Notes: generated by a model not told the origin, from the sequence alone. 64,000 nucleotides of DNA from Parelaphostrongylus tenuis (GCA_019055375.1 JAHQIW010003685.1:89501-153500); one strand, 5' to 3'; positions 34,010 through 47,115 are shown, numbered from the stretch's first letter. Numbers and translations are program-made.

Positions 34010-37000
34010 ACAAATGTCGGCAAATTCAATACTAAGACTAGTTTTTGGGTCTACATAAAGAGCTTCTAGAGCGGAAAAAAACTTTATGACGTATTTATTT
34101 GGCAAGAGCGACGTAACAGAGTCTCGTCTGCAATTCCTATAGAAAAAAACCTAAAAATTTTTCGGGAAAAGAGAGGAAAATTTTGATCAAATAAAAAACA
34201 TTGCGCAGCCTCCAATAACGCTCTTTTGCGAGACAATAGATGAAATCACTGTGCGCAGCACCACTTATGAGAAGACCTAACATTTTACGAAGTATAGATA
34301 AATTAATGCTTCCGCGTGGTTGATGTATTCACTTCAAAATCAGTGGTTAACATTTTGGTGACTTCGTTGTTCTCAGACTGCAGGCGTACTACACGACACC
34401 AGCCAATTAAGTTCTCCTATTTTAACTCCTTACATGTCCAAGCTCACTGGAGTGTTGAGTCACACTGTGATGAATGAAGCTTATACAAACTAGCAAATGA
34501 ATCTTGAACAAGGTGCCATATTACATATGATATTCCGCCAGTTCCCTCCTATTTATTTCTAGGTATATGAAATTTTTCCAAAAAGCCTCAAGGATTACCA
34601 GCCAAAACCATCGACTGATGGTGATGGACCAGTGTCATTGTACACTATGCCATCACCACTTACCACATACGCCTTTCTCCTTGCTACAATGCAGGGCTTA
34701 ATGTGGGGCGGGGGTCACTGACGAGGAGGACGAGCTTCTGAAACACCGGTGTATTACCCTGGCGTACCAACCTCGTTTAGGCTAAAAACATTCTTCTTTT
34801 TTGGAATTATTTTGAATGTTTATTACGAGGTTTTAGAAACAGTCGATTTAATGGATATGTTAGAGTACTCATCTTGCTTCTCTAAAGTCGTCACCGCTTT
34901 CACTGTGTCTTATGTTTACATAGAAGTGCACTTGTTCGACTTTCGCCTATCTGTTTAGGTGCTCTCTTATAGGCACATGAAGCTGTCCACCTGTTCTGCT
35001 TATGCCTTTCACCAGATGGCTTATAGAGATGAGGTGGATTGTAACTAAACTCACGCAGTCTTCATCTCTGCCGTTGAGACAGATCATTCAATTCATTGTT
35101 ACGCGTAAACAAGGATACCAACGGTTCTCAATCAACTGACCACATAATTAGTGCCATGGTGTGAATTACTGGTCAGGAAATTGTTTAGGCATGTGCAGAG
35201 GGTCACCTGTAGCCCTAAGCATGGTACTTGTAATCTCAAAGGCGCCGCCTTCACGAGTAGTACAGGTCACGCGGCATTTTCCGTTCCTTTTTTTTCTTCG
35301 CAAAACATTCGTCGATGGCGGTGGTATGATAAATGTCTTTATTATTCTATGGTGCTACATAGATAAGCGTGCTTTACATTTGTTGCAATCGCTCTAATTC
35401 GATTTGATGCAGAGTGCTTCGCCTCTGCTACATTTTCCAGCTTATGAACTTACAATTCTTGTCAGCTTTACACTGCGCTCCTATGTTGTATGTTACTCAT
35501 TTCTCTATTTCATCACTAAAATACGGACCTCCGTAGGTAAAACATTTTAACCTACGGAGGTACGCAATGGCGGACGACAAGAATGGTCTCCCTCGGGCAT
35601 TTTGTCAAACTACAGCCGAGTTTGTATGATTGCTCATACACCACCTTCGAATGAGGTGTCACAGTGGTGCGTTGAAAACAATACAAAGAAAAGAAAGTAC
35701 TTGCCCGGGCACAACAAACAATATCCAGTGAACGTTTCAGTTCATCCACACTAAATCTGTTGTTTAATGAAATTCCGGAGCTTTTCAATGTACCAAACCA
35801 CGAAGAGGGGCCTTCAAAAAGTCACTCGTTGGATATTGTTAAGCTTTCACATTACTAAATTCCTGCAATAAAAAGAGTTGCGACTTTGATATGACTCATA
35901 GAATGAGGGGCATATAATTTTAACGCACTGATATAGGCCATGCTGTGAGATTTCCTTCTTCCGCACTAGTTGCCCACATGTATTCACCAGTACTCTTATC
36001 TTTTTTTAAGTTCATAATTGCGTGTTTTCGTGCGCTCGGTGGCGCTTTCTTCCAGTCTCCAGTCATAAATCTGATAACAGAAACCGTTGGTAATAAAGTC
36101 ACCGGTGGAAAAAGTTCAGATAGAAGGGACAGTTTAGGATTCTAACCATTTTGGGCATTCGTTCCACTTTTGTTTTGCCTTTGGCCTTTTCAGCCAAACC
36201 TTTACCCGTCAATGATCTACAGAACAAGAAAAAGAACACAATAATCGGGAAGAAAAATTGTGATATTCCACAGCAGTTGTTTCAAATCCGTAAATTCAGT
36301 AACTCTCGAAAAAAAAAGACGATTTGTTTTTGGTATACACCGAATGCACTACCTCAGTATGCTTATTCAAAACGGCGTCTCTGAACTGATCAGCCATTCT
36401 GTTGTTTAGCTTACATTTGTCTAAAAAATTCGCTTACTGCGATTAGTCGATCGACCAAAGTTACCTTATAATAAGTACTGTCTCTATGTTTATGAAAATG
36501 AGTAGGACCTGATCCTGTAGAACCGCCTGTCGCTCTCTCTCTCTCTAATGATTCATCCCTCGTTTGTTGAGTTGTCACTTGAAGTTGGCCTAATAGTAAC
36601 TGGAACATCATTTTGAGAGTGTTTTGATGAGCAACTCAAGGCAATCGTGGTATTCCCAAATAATCGGGGATCTTTCTTGTTACTTCGAACATTCGAAGTC
36701 AACTGAAAGGCTAACCATTGCGAACACCATGTTCACCAGCATGGCCGACATTGAACACTGATGAAGACTTCGTTATTCGGCTGATTTAGTATCACATCAA
36801 TTAGGTGATCGAAAGTAATTTGAAACGTGCAAATATAGTATTTACATGTTCAATCGATCGCACTCTAAAACTCAATGATCAAATTCAAAACACAGTTTTC
36901 AGTTCTGATGGTTAAAATAATCTAATAGACATATCTCTCAGTGAAAATGAAGGCGTATGTCATGATTGTGCGATAGTTCTAAAACAAAACAGTACTATTC

Positions 37001-37315
37001 AAACTGCATTGAAAAGTCTATTCAAGCGCTTCAGCTTTTTACTAAGTACTTCGCCTAACTGAATGGAAAAATTAAAAATTTGAAGTCTTTGAATTAAATG
37101 ATCATCAACTATTTTGTGTTATAGACTCGAACCGTAACTGCCGCCACAGCAGCATCAGGGTCCATCACACAAAAACATCGATTCTGAATTTCACTCGTAT
37201 TTCGACATTTTTGTAGTCAAACTCCACATTGCCATCCTCCCTTGGAATTACATGATTTCCAGTTCCGTGCCTAACCTCATAAAACATTTTAAAATCCTTG
37301 TTTGGTTAATTATAT
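34010..37315 (-). repeat. CAP duplication unit 2
   Basis: Aligns with unit 3 (60110-63300) over its whole length and in the same orientation, starting at the phrase TTTTTGGGTCTACA and ending near TGGTTAATTATATGA. It is clearly closer to unit 3 than unit 1 is. It holds CAP copy 2. The left end abuts RTE copy C. The right end is followed within about 25 bases by the start of the large inverted repeat. Confidence 0.8.
35415..36751 (-). pseudogene. CAP-domain (ASP-like) gene copy 2, pseudogene
   Basis: Exon 1 (36716-36751) reads MSAMLVNMVFAM. Exon 2 reads LLLGQLQVTTQQTRDESLER but its donor is GCGGTT where copy 3 has GTGAGC. Exon 3 reads KCKLNNRMADQFRDAVLNKH. Exon 4 reads SLTGKGLAEKAKGKTKVERM. 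Exon 5 (ATTTATGACTGG...) has lost a conserved cysteine (YDCK to YDWR) and shifts frame before STGEYMWATSAEEGNLTAW. Exon 7 reads YKLGCSLTKCPRETILVVRH, so the VVCQY cysteine is also lost. The last exon stops after a few codons. Several independent breaks make it a pseudogene. A 12-bp perfect inverted repeat (35527-35538 and 35550-35561) straddles the exon 7/intron 7 junction. Confidence 0.87.
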
Positions 37316-38512
37316 GAGAAAGACGGTACGGTGAACCGTTACTATCGACGCACACTGTATAAGCAGCCGGACAAACGATCACAATGATCGAATGTGCGAA
37401 TATTCGGGGTGGTTTCTTAAAACTCTCAACATTGGGATCGAAAGAAAAGACCTAGCATTGTTAACGTATGCTCATCAATTTCTGCAATACTTCGGCTTCA
37501 GCATCATCCCAAAAATTTGCAGGAATGAAGATAAGCAAAGTAAATATTTTGCTTTGAAGTGTTCAAATTGATTATATACGTATTTGATCAACTGATGGCG
37601 AAAACTCAACGGATCACTTCAAAAGATTCACTTGATTTTTCATCATTGGAACCATAGAGTAAACATATTTGTTACCAAAGATGGAGACGAAGAAAACGTC
37701 ATAGGTCGTAAGATTGAGGAATGACTCTAAAAACTTCTAATATCATCACTCAAAATCCACCGGAAACCGGAATTACAAAGGGCCATTTCAACTCGTCTTC
37801 CCAGTTTTTCGATCGAACAAAGGCTTAGATCAATTCCATTGAAAATTCTTTGATTATCTAGGTATTAGCTACAAATACTGCAACCCTGGTCGAGCAAACA
37901 ATGGATGAATCGAAAGTTTAACTAGCTGATCTTATTCCGACTTCTGCAAGATAGACAAGACAGCCAAGATTGTCTACAAATTATAGAAGATTTATCAACT
38001 AAGATATTAACTGTTATGCTAAAATCAAAACATAATCGATAGTTAAAATATATTACTATCGTTGTTACCACATCAAGACTTCATACAATTTACCAAAGAC
38101 CGATTTCAAAGTACTTTGTGAGGTTAGGCGCGGAAGTAGAAATCATATAATTCCAAGGGAGGATGGCAATGTGGAGTTTGATTACAAAAATGTCGAAATA
38201 CGAGTGAAATTTGAAATTGATGTTTTTGTGTGATGGACTTCGATGCTGCTTTGGCGGCAGTGACGGTTCGAGTTCATAACACAGAATTATTGATGACAAC
38301 ATGATTGAAAGAGTTTAAATTTTTAATTTTCTCCTTCAGTTAGGCGAAGTACCTTATGGAAAGCTGGAGCGCTTAAATAGACTAGTTGGATTTTCAGTGC
38401 AATTTGAACAGCGCTCTTTTCTTTCAAAACTATCGTACAATCATGACATACGCCTTCATTTTCACTGAGATATGTCTATTAGATGATTCGCACCATCAGA
38501 ACTGAAAGCTAT

Positions 38513-41500
38513 TGTTTTGAATTTGATCATTGAGTTCGGCTTACCTGCTTTGACTCCCCTCCCTGCCCCCTTCTTGCCCCCCCACCCCTTTCCCATTGCC
38601 CCCTCTTTTTTCTCGTTTTACAACTTTCCCCACCCCCTTTACACCCTCATTTCTTCTTGCTCCCTCGTCGCCTGCTCTCTCTCTACCCCTCACCTCCTCT
38701 CCCCCCCCCCTTCCGTGTCTACGTCCCGTCTTTCCTCCTTGCCTTGCCCTTGTCCTCACCCCTCCTCCCTCTTCCCCCTGCCCTCCACATCATTCTCCAC
38801 TGCTACCCGCCTATCCCCATTCTCAGTACTGACACATCTTTAATCTCCCTGTCGTGCCACAAACCGCACGGCTACATGTCAGCTATATTATTCGCCCCCC
38901 CACCGCCACTAATGTAATAGGTATGCCCCCCCTTTATAAACCCATATGTGAAACACACCCCCATATAACACAGATTATCATCAAGACTTCTAACATATAC
39001 GTTTTTTCTCGCAATTTCAAGTACAACTCAACAAACGACAGTATGGAATCACCAGAGGGAGCGACAGGTGAGCTCTACAGGATAGGTTCCTCTGACACAT
39101 GTCCTATAAGTATGAGATAGTGCTTAGTCCAAGAAGCCATATTTACGTTCGCCATTCGACTAATCGCAGTAGGACAAACCTGCATTAGTGCCAAAGTCCC
39201 ACGCGAACAACGGAAGACTGCAGGAACTTCCCATATCCCCTACCGCTGAATATGAGCATAACTTAAAAGGCTAGGACACTCGCGTGATAACAAAGGAATC
39301 GACTGTTGGAGATATTATATAAGCGGATAGAACTACTTTTTACTGTGATTGTCCACAGTGTTCTTGTGCTATAGATCAGGCGGCTCAAGCGTGGCTGAAA
39401 ACGCAAGGCCCCCAAATGCACCAGGCCTGGTCCCACGAATGCTAAAAATGTTGGTCAGAATCCAGATCTATCCCACTGCAACACAGCATATGTCCAGATG
39501 CAAAAGCGGTTTCTCGACTACTGCTCACTGATATTTATGATATGCCATTCCATACACAACCCAAACTGTATCTACCCCCTCGCCCAAAGGCGTCCGAGCA
39601 CGCACAGTGCAGATTTCGCCCGCCCCAGAGAGATCAAATGTAACTGGCGAGAAAACTCCGGGTGCATACTCGATGCCCCTTACACGAAGTGGAAATCTTA
39701 TGTACACAGCATGGCCTCTACATCAGTTACATTGAAATCTAATGAGCCTGCTTCACCATATCGCTGAGCAGTTTAAATCAAAGCACGCCCAACATTTTTT
39801 CATCGTAGCATAGTCCCTGATGCTAAGCGCTACAGTTGCCAACATATCCGATGAATTTCATAGGCCGTCTCTAACCTACTCGCTGGTACGTGTAAGTTGT
39901 ATGCAAATAGATCCGGGAATAGTTATACGACGAATACACCAGACTCTCCTGATGCGCCGCCAGATCTGAACAATCAAAAGATCAATGTCCTTACCTATAC
40001 GTCGGGTCCAGCAGTATGTATCTCCTTATGTACACTACGTTTCACACATTACGTGACGAGGATATTGCCATACGTACAGCGCTTGGTCTGGCCGTATGAG
40101 AATCATTCCCCCACCATCGGCGTGCGAGCCGAATTGGTACACGCCGTGTACGCGCGTGAGCACGCTCATGTCTGTAGCGCACGTAAACATGTGACACTAC
40201 GGGCCTCGCTAGCGTTTTAACGTCTTACTCCGTGTACTTTTTTCCCCCCTGTGCGCTCGCCGATGCTCAAGCTGATTATCATCCATGACCCGGTAAGAGT
40301 CGTGCCGCTTATTGCCGCTATACACCGCTAGGAGAGCCGGTATCCACCTGCCCTAGGTCGCGTCGCCTCCACAAGCGCGACCTCAAATGCCGCACTGTCG
40401 CCCCAGAATTGAAGCCTGCGCCTTATCTGTTCCAAAATAAGACCCGGACTAGTACTCGCCCTGTTCTGTCATTGTTTATGAACGTAGCTAGTACCTATAT
40501 TCGAGTACACGATAAAGTAGATACAAGTAGCACACTCCAGTCGCAGAGGACGCATGTACAGGCTAGTATCGACCCTGGCGCACAGAAATAAGAGAGCTAT
40601 GTATAATGCGCCTTTGATCCCCTGGCACTACTCGAGATCAGTCCAGAGGCAGCACGTATTGATTATTCCATAGGTCGCCTGCTTATGCTACAGCATCGCT
40701 GTGCACGCGCCCACAACAAGGTCAACATGCAGATACAGTGACATATTAAAATTATTCCGAGATCATATCCTACATAAGCATTCTCTTGAACCCAGTACAC
40801 GCATCTATGATGTGATATACACTTGTCACTTTTCATAGGAACCGTTCGATCATCGTCAGTAAATAGGAAAAATTGATAGAGTTTCCCCCCAACGTGAAGG
40901 AAACGGAGGCTGCTGGTTTAGTTACAACACCCCCAGTATGCAGCACATTCCCCATTTATTGACCCTGTCATGCACCCATTACCCCCCCGTATAAAAAGTG
41001 CGACCACCCGTTTCTGCGCTATAAGCGAACACTCACTCCGGATATCATGTATACAACATCAACAGTTGTACATCTATTATATACACGCAACTCTCCCCAG
41101 ACTTAATCTTATCTATCTTGCAAACATACAGTAAATCCAAATGTGAGAATTATCAGTCCCCCATGTCCCCCCTATGTTCTATTCCCACTCCAGTTAGCTG
41201 ATCTAGGAAAAATTTCGAATGATTTTCACTGTAATTGATAAATTATGTGTCCCTCAGCACCCCCCCCCTACGCCACTAGATATAAGACGACAAGACCGTG
41301 ACATTCTCTCAGTGTGATACATCTATTCACACACTGAGCACGAATATAGCACCGCATTTAGAATGCTAATTGCGACTTTGAGTAGCCTAGGTCACCATTT
41401 TGTCGATCTACACATATGCGATGTGTTATTCCTGACAAGCAGCCACACTACGTGAGCTGAGGCCTCTGAATAAAGGATGATGCACACGTTCATTCAGTTT

Positions 41501-41868
41501 CTAGGCAAACATTAATGTGATTGGTATATATGTGCTATGCGCCCAGATTCTGATAATTGTAGGACGGGTCACCACCCCGTCGATGAACGCTATACCATTG
41601 GAATTATTGACACACGCGTGACATATCAACCGAGGCGCTAGAGCCAAGTGTAATTACATGTTAGATTCGTGTGCTAGAACTCCATACTATAGCCCGACCG
41701 ACATGCTTAGTCTGACACCTCGAAGCGCACCGGTATGTTACAACTACGCTCGAACTTTTAAGAGACGTCATTCCTCAAGTGCCTGTGCGATTTTCTTTAT
41801 TATATCGGAATTGTTTTACTTTTCCAAAGAAAACTCTTTAGTTTGGTCTTTCTGCATTTAAATTCTAA
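38513..41868. other. Highly diverged, insertion-rich patch inside the left arm (probable raw-read sequence)
   Basis: Flanks on both sides match the right arm almost base for base. Inside, the sequence still follows the reverse complement of about 60281-62825 but with frequent inserted and substituted bases. For example CAACAAACGACAGTATGGAATCACC stands against CAACAAACGACAGATGGATCACC. It is 811 bases longer than its partner, and extra C runs are common. 38545-38990 is nearly pure C/T and does not align at all. The abrupt change of identity at both borders looks like uncorrected long-read or gap-fill sequence, not evolution. Treat gene-like content here as unreliable. Confidence 0.8.
39010..40450 (+). 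pseudogene. Noisy mirror copy of the CAP gene (left arm)
   Basis: Plus-strand counterpart of the gene at 61333-62675. The exon 2 end is near 39040-39066, ending GGGAGCGACAG before GTGAGCTC. Exon 4 near 39376 still translates partly as SVAENAR...PRMLKM. Exon 5 lies near 39545-39740, the start of exon 6 near 39868, and exon 8 near 40315 (CTATACACCGCTAGGAGAGCCGG). Indels break every exon. Since the whole patch is probably uncorrected sequence, the real left-arm gene may be intact. Confidence 0.7.
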
Positions 41869-42481
41869 GAAGAGATTGTGATCTATCGTTCTATAAGTGT
41901 AAATTTCTTTTCACGCTGTCAAATAGATCCCCTGTAATGTTCAAGCGACGAGCTAACTTCTTCGAATGATACATAATTTTTTAGCTGTAACAGCGCTTAG
42001 TGTAGACCCAAAAACCGGTCTTGGCGTCAAAACACCGAGATTCGGGCTATCGAATGATTACCACCAATTCATGCATATTGATGAATTTGGTGTTCATTGC
42101 TCTAGTGTTAAAATCTATGAGAAGACCTATTAGTTAAGAGTTTTTGAGCCGAGCTTTAGTGCATGTCAAACTTTCGGTTTTCGGATGGAAGTAGGAATTC
42201 TAGAAATGAGAATTGACTCATTATATTAATCCTGCTCAACGCTGAACTCAAAATCTTCCGCAAAGTATTTGATTTATTATCGTTTTCGACTTTTGGAGTA
42301 TCAAAGTTGAGTTATAATTATATTGTTTTGAATTATATAAACATTATTATGCAGTGATTCAATCAGCTCATAGCCCGTCAGGAAAACAGTTCATTTCACA
42401 ATGACCCTATCACCAATCATTAGAATGTTGACAGCTGTTGACAGATAACGCACTGTAGCGTAGAAAGAGTGCTGTGCAAAA

Positions 42482-42562
42482 CGAGCGTCGATGGTGCAAC
42501 GGTTAACATATGCTCCCGCAAATAGTGAGATGTGGGCTCGAATCCCGATAAACGCAAACGTT
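42482..42562 (+). repeat. tRNA-like SINE-type head (left arm)
   Basis: A-box TGGTGCAACGGTTA and B-box GGGCTCGAATCCC at tRNA-like spacing, followed by GCAAACGTTTTCGTACATCAC and CATTATTGGGTC. It resembles a tRNA, but I cannot close a full cloverleaf. Upstream sequence is shared with 26840-27135, so the tRNA-like part lies inside a larger repeat. Confidence 0.5.
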
Positions 42563-43170
42563 TTCGTACATCACTCTACATTATTGGGTCTATTCAAACA
42601 TCATAACACCGCAAGTGACGGTCAACTAAAAATGATTTCTGATTAATCATTAGGATTATAGAATGAGTTTATCAGCTAGTAAAATTGGAGACGAATAAGA
42701 AAGTTGTGCATTGTTGCGTAATACTTTTGAAGACTTCTAGAACTAGCTCTCAATTTCCACTTATAACCGGAAATTGAAGAAGACACTTGAAATCCCCCCT
42801 CAGCTCTCCATCCTTGTTAACACCCGTAAAAGTAAGTTTCAAAATAACAAACGCTGAAATGGTGAAATGTGAGAAAACCTCTAACTACCCTTAAGTCTCG
42901 TACCTGAAAATAGCCTTAACAGGAGTTCACGTGCCGTCCATCTCAACGAGAGAGGGAATTGCTTTGCCTTGCTCTCAGCAATATTCCTACTCTACCGATA
43001 CGATCAGAATGAACCTGCCAACACGAGTGATCTGAAGAGCACAGATCAGCATTAAACACACTTAAAGTGTACTTCCTAAAATATAATTATCAAAATGATG
43101 AGCATGAATACTGTTTTAATCGTCAAGCAACCGAAAAACCAACTAAATACCCGTGTAACAATAATCTAAT

Positions 43171-44456
43171 CTAATCCCGAGTTCCACGAGATAGACCGCC
43201 GCTATCAGAGCAGATTACATTGGTCGGCATTAGATAGAGAACTGACGTGTATAAACACACACTGTTGGTTGAAATCAGTTCTTCAGCACGGTGTTTCAGT
43301 TTATTAGATTCGCACTGATGTAAGTAAAAAGTGTTTCCTTGTGAGATAGAATTGCCGTAGTTAATCAACTTGCGCAAGCCACTGTTGATCGATGGAACGA
43401 GTATAGTATGCGTGATTCGTGATAGGATTACTATTCAAGAGGAATGAGCTGATATGAGAGTCGACAATTGTTTTGGATTAATATGGTTGATTTGAATGGT
43501 TATTCGCATTCATCGTCTGACGATGGTTCCCAATTCATGCTTGCACTTCTCTATATTATCATGAGCTGGTTTTTGTGAAATCGAACTTGTATTAATCACG
43601 TTAGCAAGATATGATATCTGTGAAGCGTAGGTAGACAGCACACCACCTTATATCAGATCATACATTCTAGCGACATGGTAAGACAAAAGAGTCAAGTGTG
43701 ATAGTTTGGTATTTGTCCGTTAGGTTCACCTGTACTTTCCAGAAAAATTTGGCTTTAAAGATTTCGACACTATTTTCATGACACCTTCCGGAGTATCATG
43801 GTTGCCATGGGTGACTGTGGTCATTGTAGTCTCCTTTCCTGGGAGTAAGAGGAGGTGATTATTTTCAGATTTCATGCCGATACATAAAGTTGATTCTTCG
43901 AGCCAGCAACACACTGCTTTAGCATTCAACGATGCTATGTGCCTATGAACTTGTGAAAATAAGATCTAGGCACAACGATGTCAAGATTTCACGTGCTGTG
44001 ATGGTTGTGAATTGCCGGTTAATGATTTAGATTTCCTTGTGATGAAAAACATCAATCTTGTAAACTACTGCTTTTTCAACCAGCATTACACTAATTTCGT
44101 AAAATTCGGACTTTCTACATAAAGTATAATATACTCTTTTTACTTGGATGCACTGCCATTTATTTTGTACACTAAAGTATTAAAGTATGGATTCTTCTTA
44201 TACGTTGAGCCCACTCAATAGCAATCGCTGCCATATAAAAAAAAAAACTCTAGCAAAAAAGTGTAGTTTCGAGGAATTCTTCAAGTTCAAAATCAGTGAT
44301 CGCTGTGATCATCACGAATGACTTTGTAGGTGGATTTTTTCAAATGCTTTCGTTTTAAGACGTCTTACTCCTTCACCTCTATTAAACGTCGTGGCAGGAG
44401 CCAACACCTTTCATTATTTCTTCGAGACCACATGTCTCTGCAAAGTAACTCATACG
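43171..44456 (-). CDS. Unidentified multi-exon gene candidate, left-arm copy
   Basis: Mirror image of 57693-58978, where the model is described. The supported exons here are 43730-43942 and 43171-43381 on the minus strand, with the same acceptor, donor and phase as in the right arm. Identical sequence in both arms means the two copies cannot be told apart by coding content. Confidence 0.4.
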
Positions 44457-44784
44457 CTTGAAAAAATAAGAGCAGAAAAGAGAATAGATGAAGAGCAGAA
44501 TTTAACATAACAAGGATTTTCTCATGATGAAGCGTCACCTATTCGTTGATCATCTTCGGAGATGAAGGAGTGGCAGAACTGGCCCACTTCTGCGCTTTGG
44601 TAGAGCGATGTCGCTACGAAAGTCCAGCAGATGGGATAGCATTTTTTCAAGTTTTATTTATCTAACTCACAAACAAATACGTCCTATATGAATTTTGAGA
44701 ATATGTCAATAGATATCAAGGGCGAATAAAGCGCTCCTGCTGTGCCGATTTATCACATATCTTCCATGTATACATAAACGACTG

Positions 44785-44998
44785 TATTCTTCGAGACATC
44801 AAACGCTCTACAGGAAGACCACAAACTCGATGGTCCTATTTCTTCACGAAAAGCATAGAAGAAAGATATGATAATGAGCATATCCCTAGAGTGAGGGAAC
44901 CCTCTGGGCTACTCCGGCACGCAATGAGGAAAAATGGAAGTGTTGCTGGTGCCCGCTAGAATCGCTCGACAATTAACGGGACGACAGGTGATACAGGC
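44785..44998 (+). mobile_element. RTE 3'-end fragment (left arm)
   Basis: Plus strand reads the last part of the RTE protein and 3' tail: KRSTGRPQTRW (near 44800), a run matching SYFFTKSIEERYDNEHIP, then GACGACAGGTGATACAGG. It is the same 3' end as in copies B and C, heavily 5'-truncated. Mirrored at 57151-57364. Confidence 0.8.
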
Positions 44999-45409
44999 TA
45001 TACATAAACGTGCTCATGCTGGCGGATCTGGTGTGCTCTCGATGTCCGTTTGACGACCAGCGCTGATAGGCAGACGGCGTCGAGTTGTCGCTTGGGCGGC
45101 AGTCAGGCATGCGGCAACTGTATGTCTCTGCGCGTATGTCTGTCTGCCTGCTTTCCAACGAGTCGAAGAGTTGCCATTACAGTAGGTGAGTGCGATTTTA
45201 TATCGCGCGGTAAGCATCAAAAAGACCCTCATAGTTCTCAAAGGTACACGTAATGGTATTGCAATCTGTGATTTATCTCTGCTATAGGATGTAGCAAATG
45301 AACGGAAAGCATGAGAGAGGGTCATAAATAGCTTCTAGCAAGTAATAACATATCAACTTTAGAAGAGACTTACAGGCCTGGAGATCCACACTTTGGTTAC
45401 GACAAGTCC

Positions 45410-45535
45410 ACAGCGCTAGCCTCGCTCCGCCTCTCTCGTTGCAACGCACATAACGTAATGCCGAGTGGATTTATACCGGCCATTGGGAAGATGCTTTATG
45501 CTTCCATACCCTTCCACGGCGCTTCACAGCAGATT
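45410..45535 (+). repeat. Diverged direct repeat flanking the mariner remnant (left arm)
   Basis: Shares GCGCTAGCC.CGCT.CGC, GGCCATTG.GAAGA and TCCCACG.CGCTTCAC-like phrases, in the same order and orientation, with 46990-47115. The pair flanks about 1.4 kb containing a mariner relic. Both repeats recur in mirror image in the right arm. Confidence 0.5.
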
Positions 45536-46224
45536 TTTTGGCATGGCTCTACGGTACCAATTGGTCTGAATGCTCTGCTATAATGTAAATATTACTGAAA
45601 AAAACCCTCAGATATCTTACAAGTCGCTAATTTTGATACTCAGCGTAAATACATGGGGCAATAACGGAGCCAGGGCACAGGTTCCGCAAAACTGATTGCA
45701 TAAAATCACATAAAAGTTTCTTCTACAACGTCATACACAGTAGAAGATATGTTGTCGACTCTGACTTTTACAAATTCGTGAAAATAAATGCGAAGAAAAG
45801 TCGGATATGCGTTGCCGCTCTATAAATTCTACGTCATGTAATCAAAGAATAATGAATTGTTAGACAACTGAGCTCTTTTTTTGCTTTAATAATTACGCTA
45901 TAGAAGAACCTTTGTACTAATTGACACCAAAAAATGCTGCGTTGAGAAAAATGTTTCTTGACACCCATTAAAAATTCAAATTCATGTTTTTTTTTTCGCA
46001 GAGAATCGGTTGCTGCAAAATCATGGAAATATCAAAGGGACGCTTTCGATACAAAACTTCAACGGCAACGCTAGTTATAATGCAACGAATTTTGATTTAC
46101 TCTTCCGATTTTGAATAATGACGATGGACTCAATTGTGCTTTGAGTTTTGATACACTTTTGCTGGAAGCGATAACTTTCGACGAAAGATGCAGCGAAGGA
46201 GATCCGCGGTGACGAAGGTAAACG

Positions 46225-46660
46225 TACTGGAAGCCATGTGACTGTTGCAAAGTAGTGCAAACGATGTGAAACTATCAGCACTGATTTGTCGAAAGCGAGC
46301 GCTATTCCAGCAGGACAATGCCAAGTCTCACACAACAAGGGAGACCGAGGAAAAGTTTGATGAAATGGAAAAATCCAGGTCATGCCACATCCAACCTGCA
46401 GTCCAAATGCTGTGAAGTATGATTTCTTTCTTTTCCGCAAGACAGAACGTTTCTTGCGTGGACGCTAATTTAAGACATTTGATGAAGTTGAAGAGACATG
46501 TCAGGGAATCTTTGATTCAAAGCCCAAAAATTAGTATTTCAAGCAGATCCGGAAACGTACAGATTGTTGGCAGGAGATCGTGGATAACGATGGACTTAAC
46601 TTTGAAAAATATTCCGGTTTTTTTTTCTTTTTGGGTTTATGTATAAACTTTGAATATTCA
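46225..46660 (+). pseudogene. Mariner transposase C-terminal half (left arm)
   Basis: Reads RKRALFQQDNAKSH (second catalytic Asp), KFDEMEK, a frameshift caused by one missing A (GGAAAAATCC here, GGAAAAAATCC in the right arm), MPHPTCSPNAVKYDFFLF (last catalytic region, SPD changed to SPN), then RFLRGR with a stop and TFDEVEETCQGIFDSKPKN. The N-terminal half is missing and stops are present. Mariner transposases cut and paste their element at TA sites; this one is dead. Confidence 0.85.
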
Positions 46661-46989
46661 ACGGTTGTTAAAGGACTTCGTTCAACCTAAAAACACCGAG
46701 AATTCTACCGTAAACCTTACGATGGGGATCTGACGAGAGTTCTTCTTTTCGATAGCCGATATCACTAACGCTTGGTACTACGGACTGCTTACTGCACGCG
46801 GCGGAAAGGGACTATCACTGAGAGCCTGGATTGCCTAAATTGTTAATTGGTAGCGCCGATGCGAAGAAAAAGTGGGCATTCGAAACATGTTGCAAGTAAA
46901 TTGGTTCACATTTGGCTTAGCTTATAGGTGAGATGCAGGTGAACTAGACATTAATTTTGGGTAACTGACACTTTGAGTAGGAGAGGGTC

Positions 46990-47115
46990 ACGACTTGAGC
47001 GCTAGCCCCGCTTCGCTGCAGCGTGCTTGGGCGAACAGTCCGTATTGTCTAGTGGGTGATGCTGGCCATTGTGAAGAAGAATGTTGATTTGATCTCTCCC
47101 ACGACGCTTCACTAC
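46990..47115 (+). repeat. Diverged direct repeat at the inner end of the left arm
   Basis: Partner of 45410-45535 (see there). The inverted repeat decays immediately after it, at the AT-rich microsatellite. Confidence 0.5.

Noticed and set aside
38517..38917. Proline/serine-rich open frames of up to 108 codons
   Set aside because: They lie in the C/T block of the noisy patch, which is probably unreliable sequence; base composition alone opens the frames.
42482..42562. Functional tRNA gene
   Set aside because: Boxes A and B are present but I could not close an acceptor stem or a standard anticodon arm, and the surrounding sequence is a repeat.
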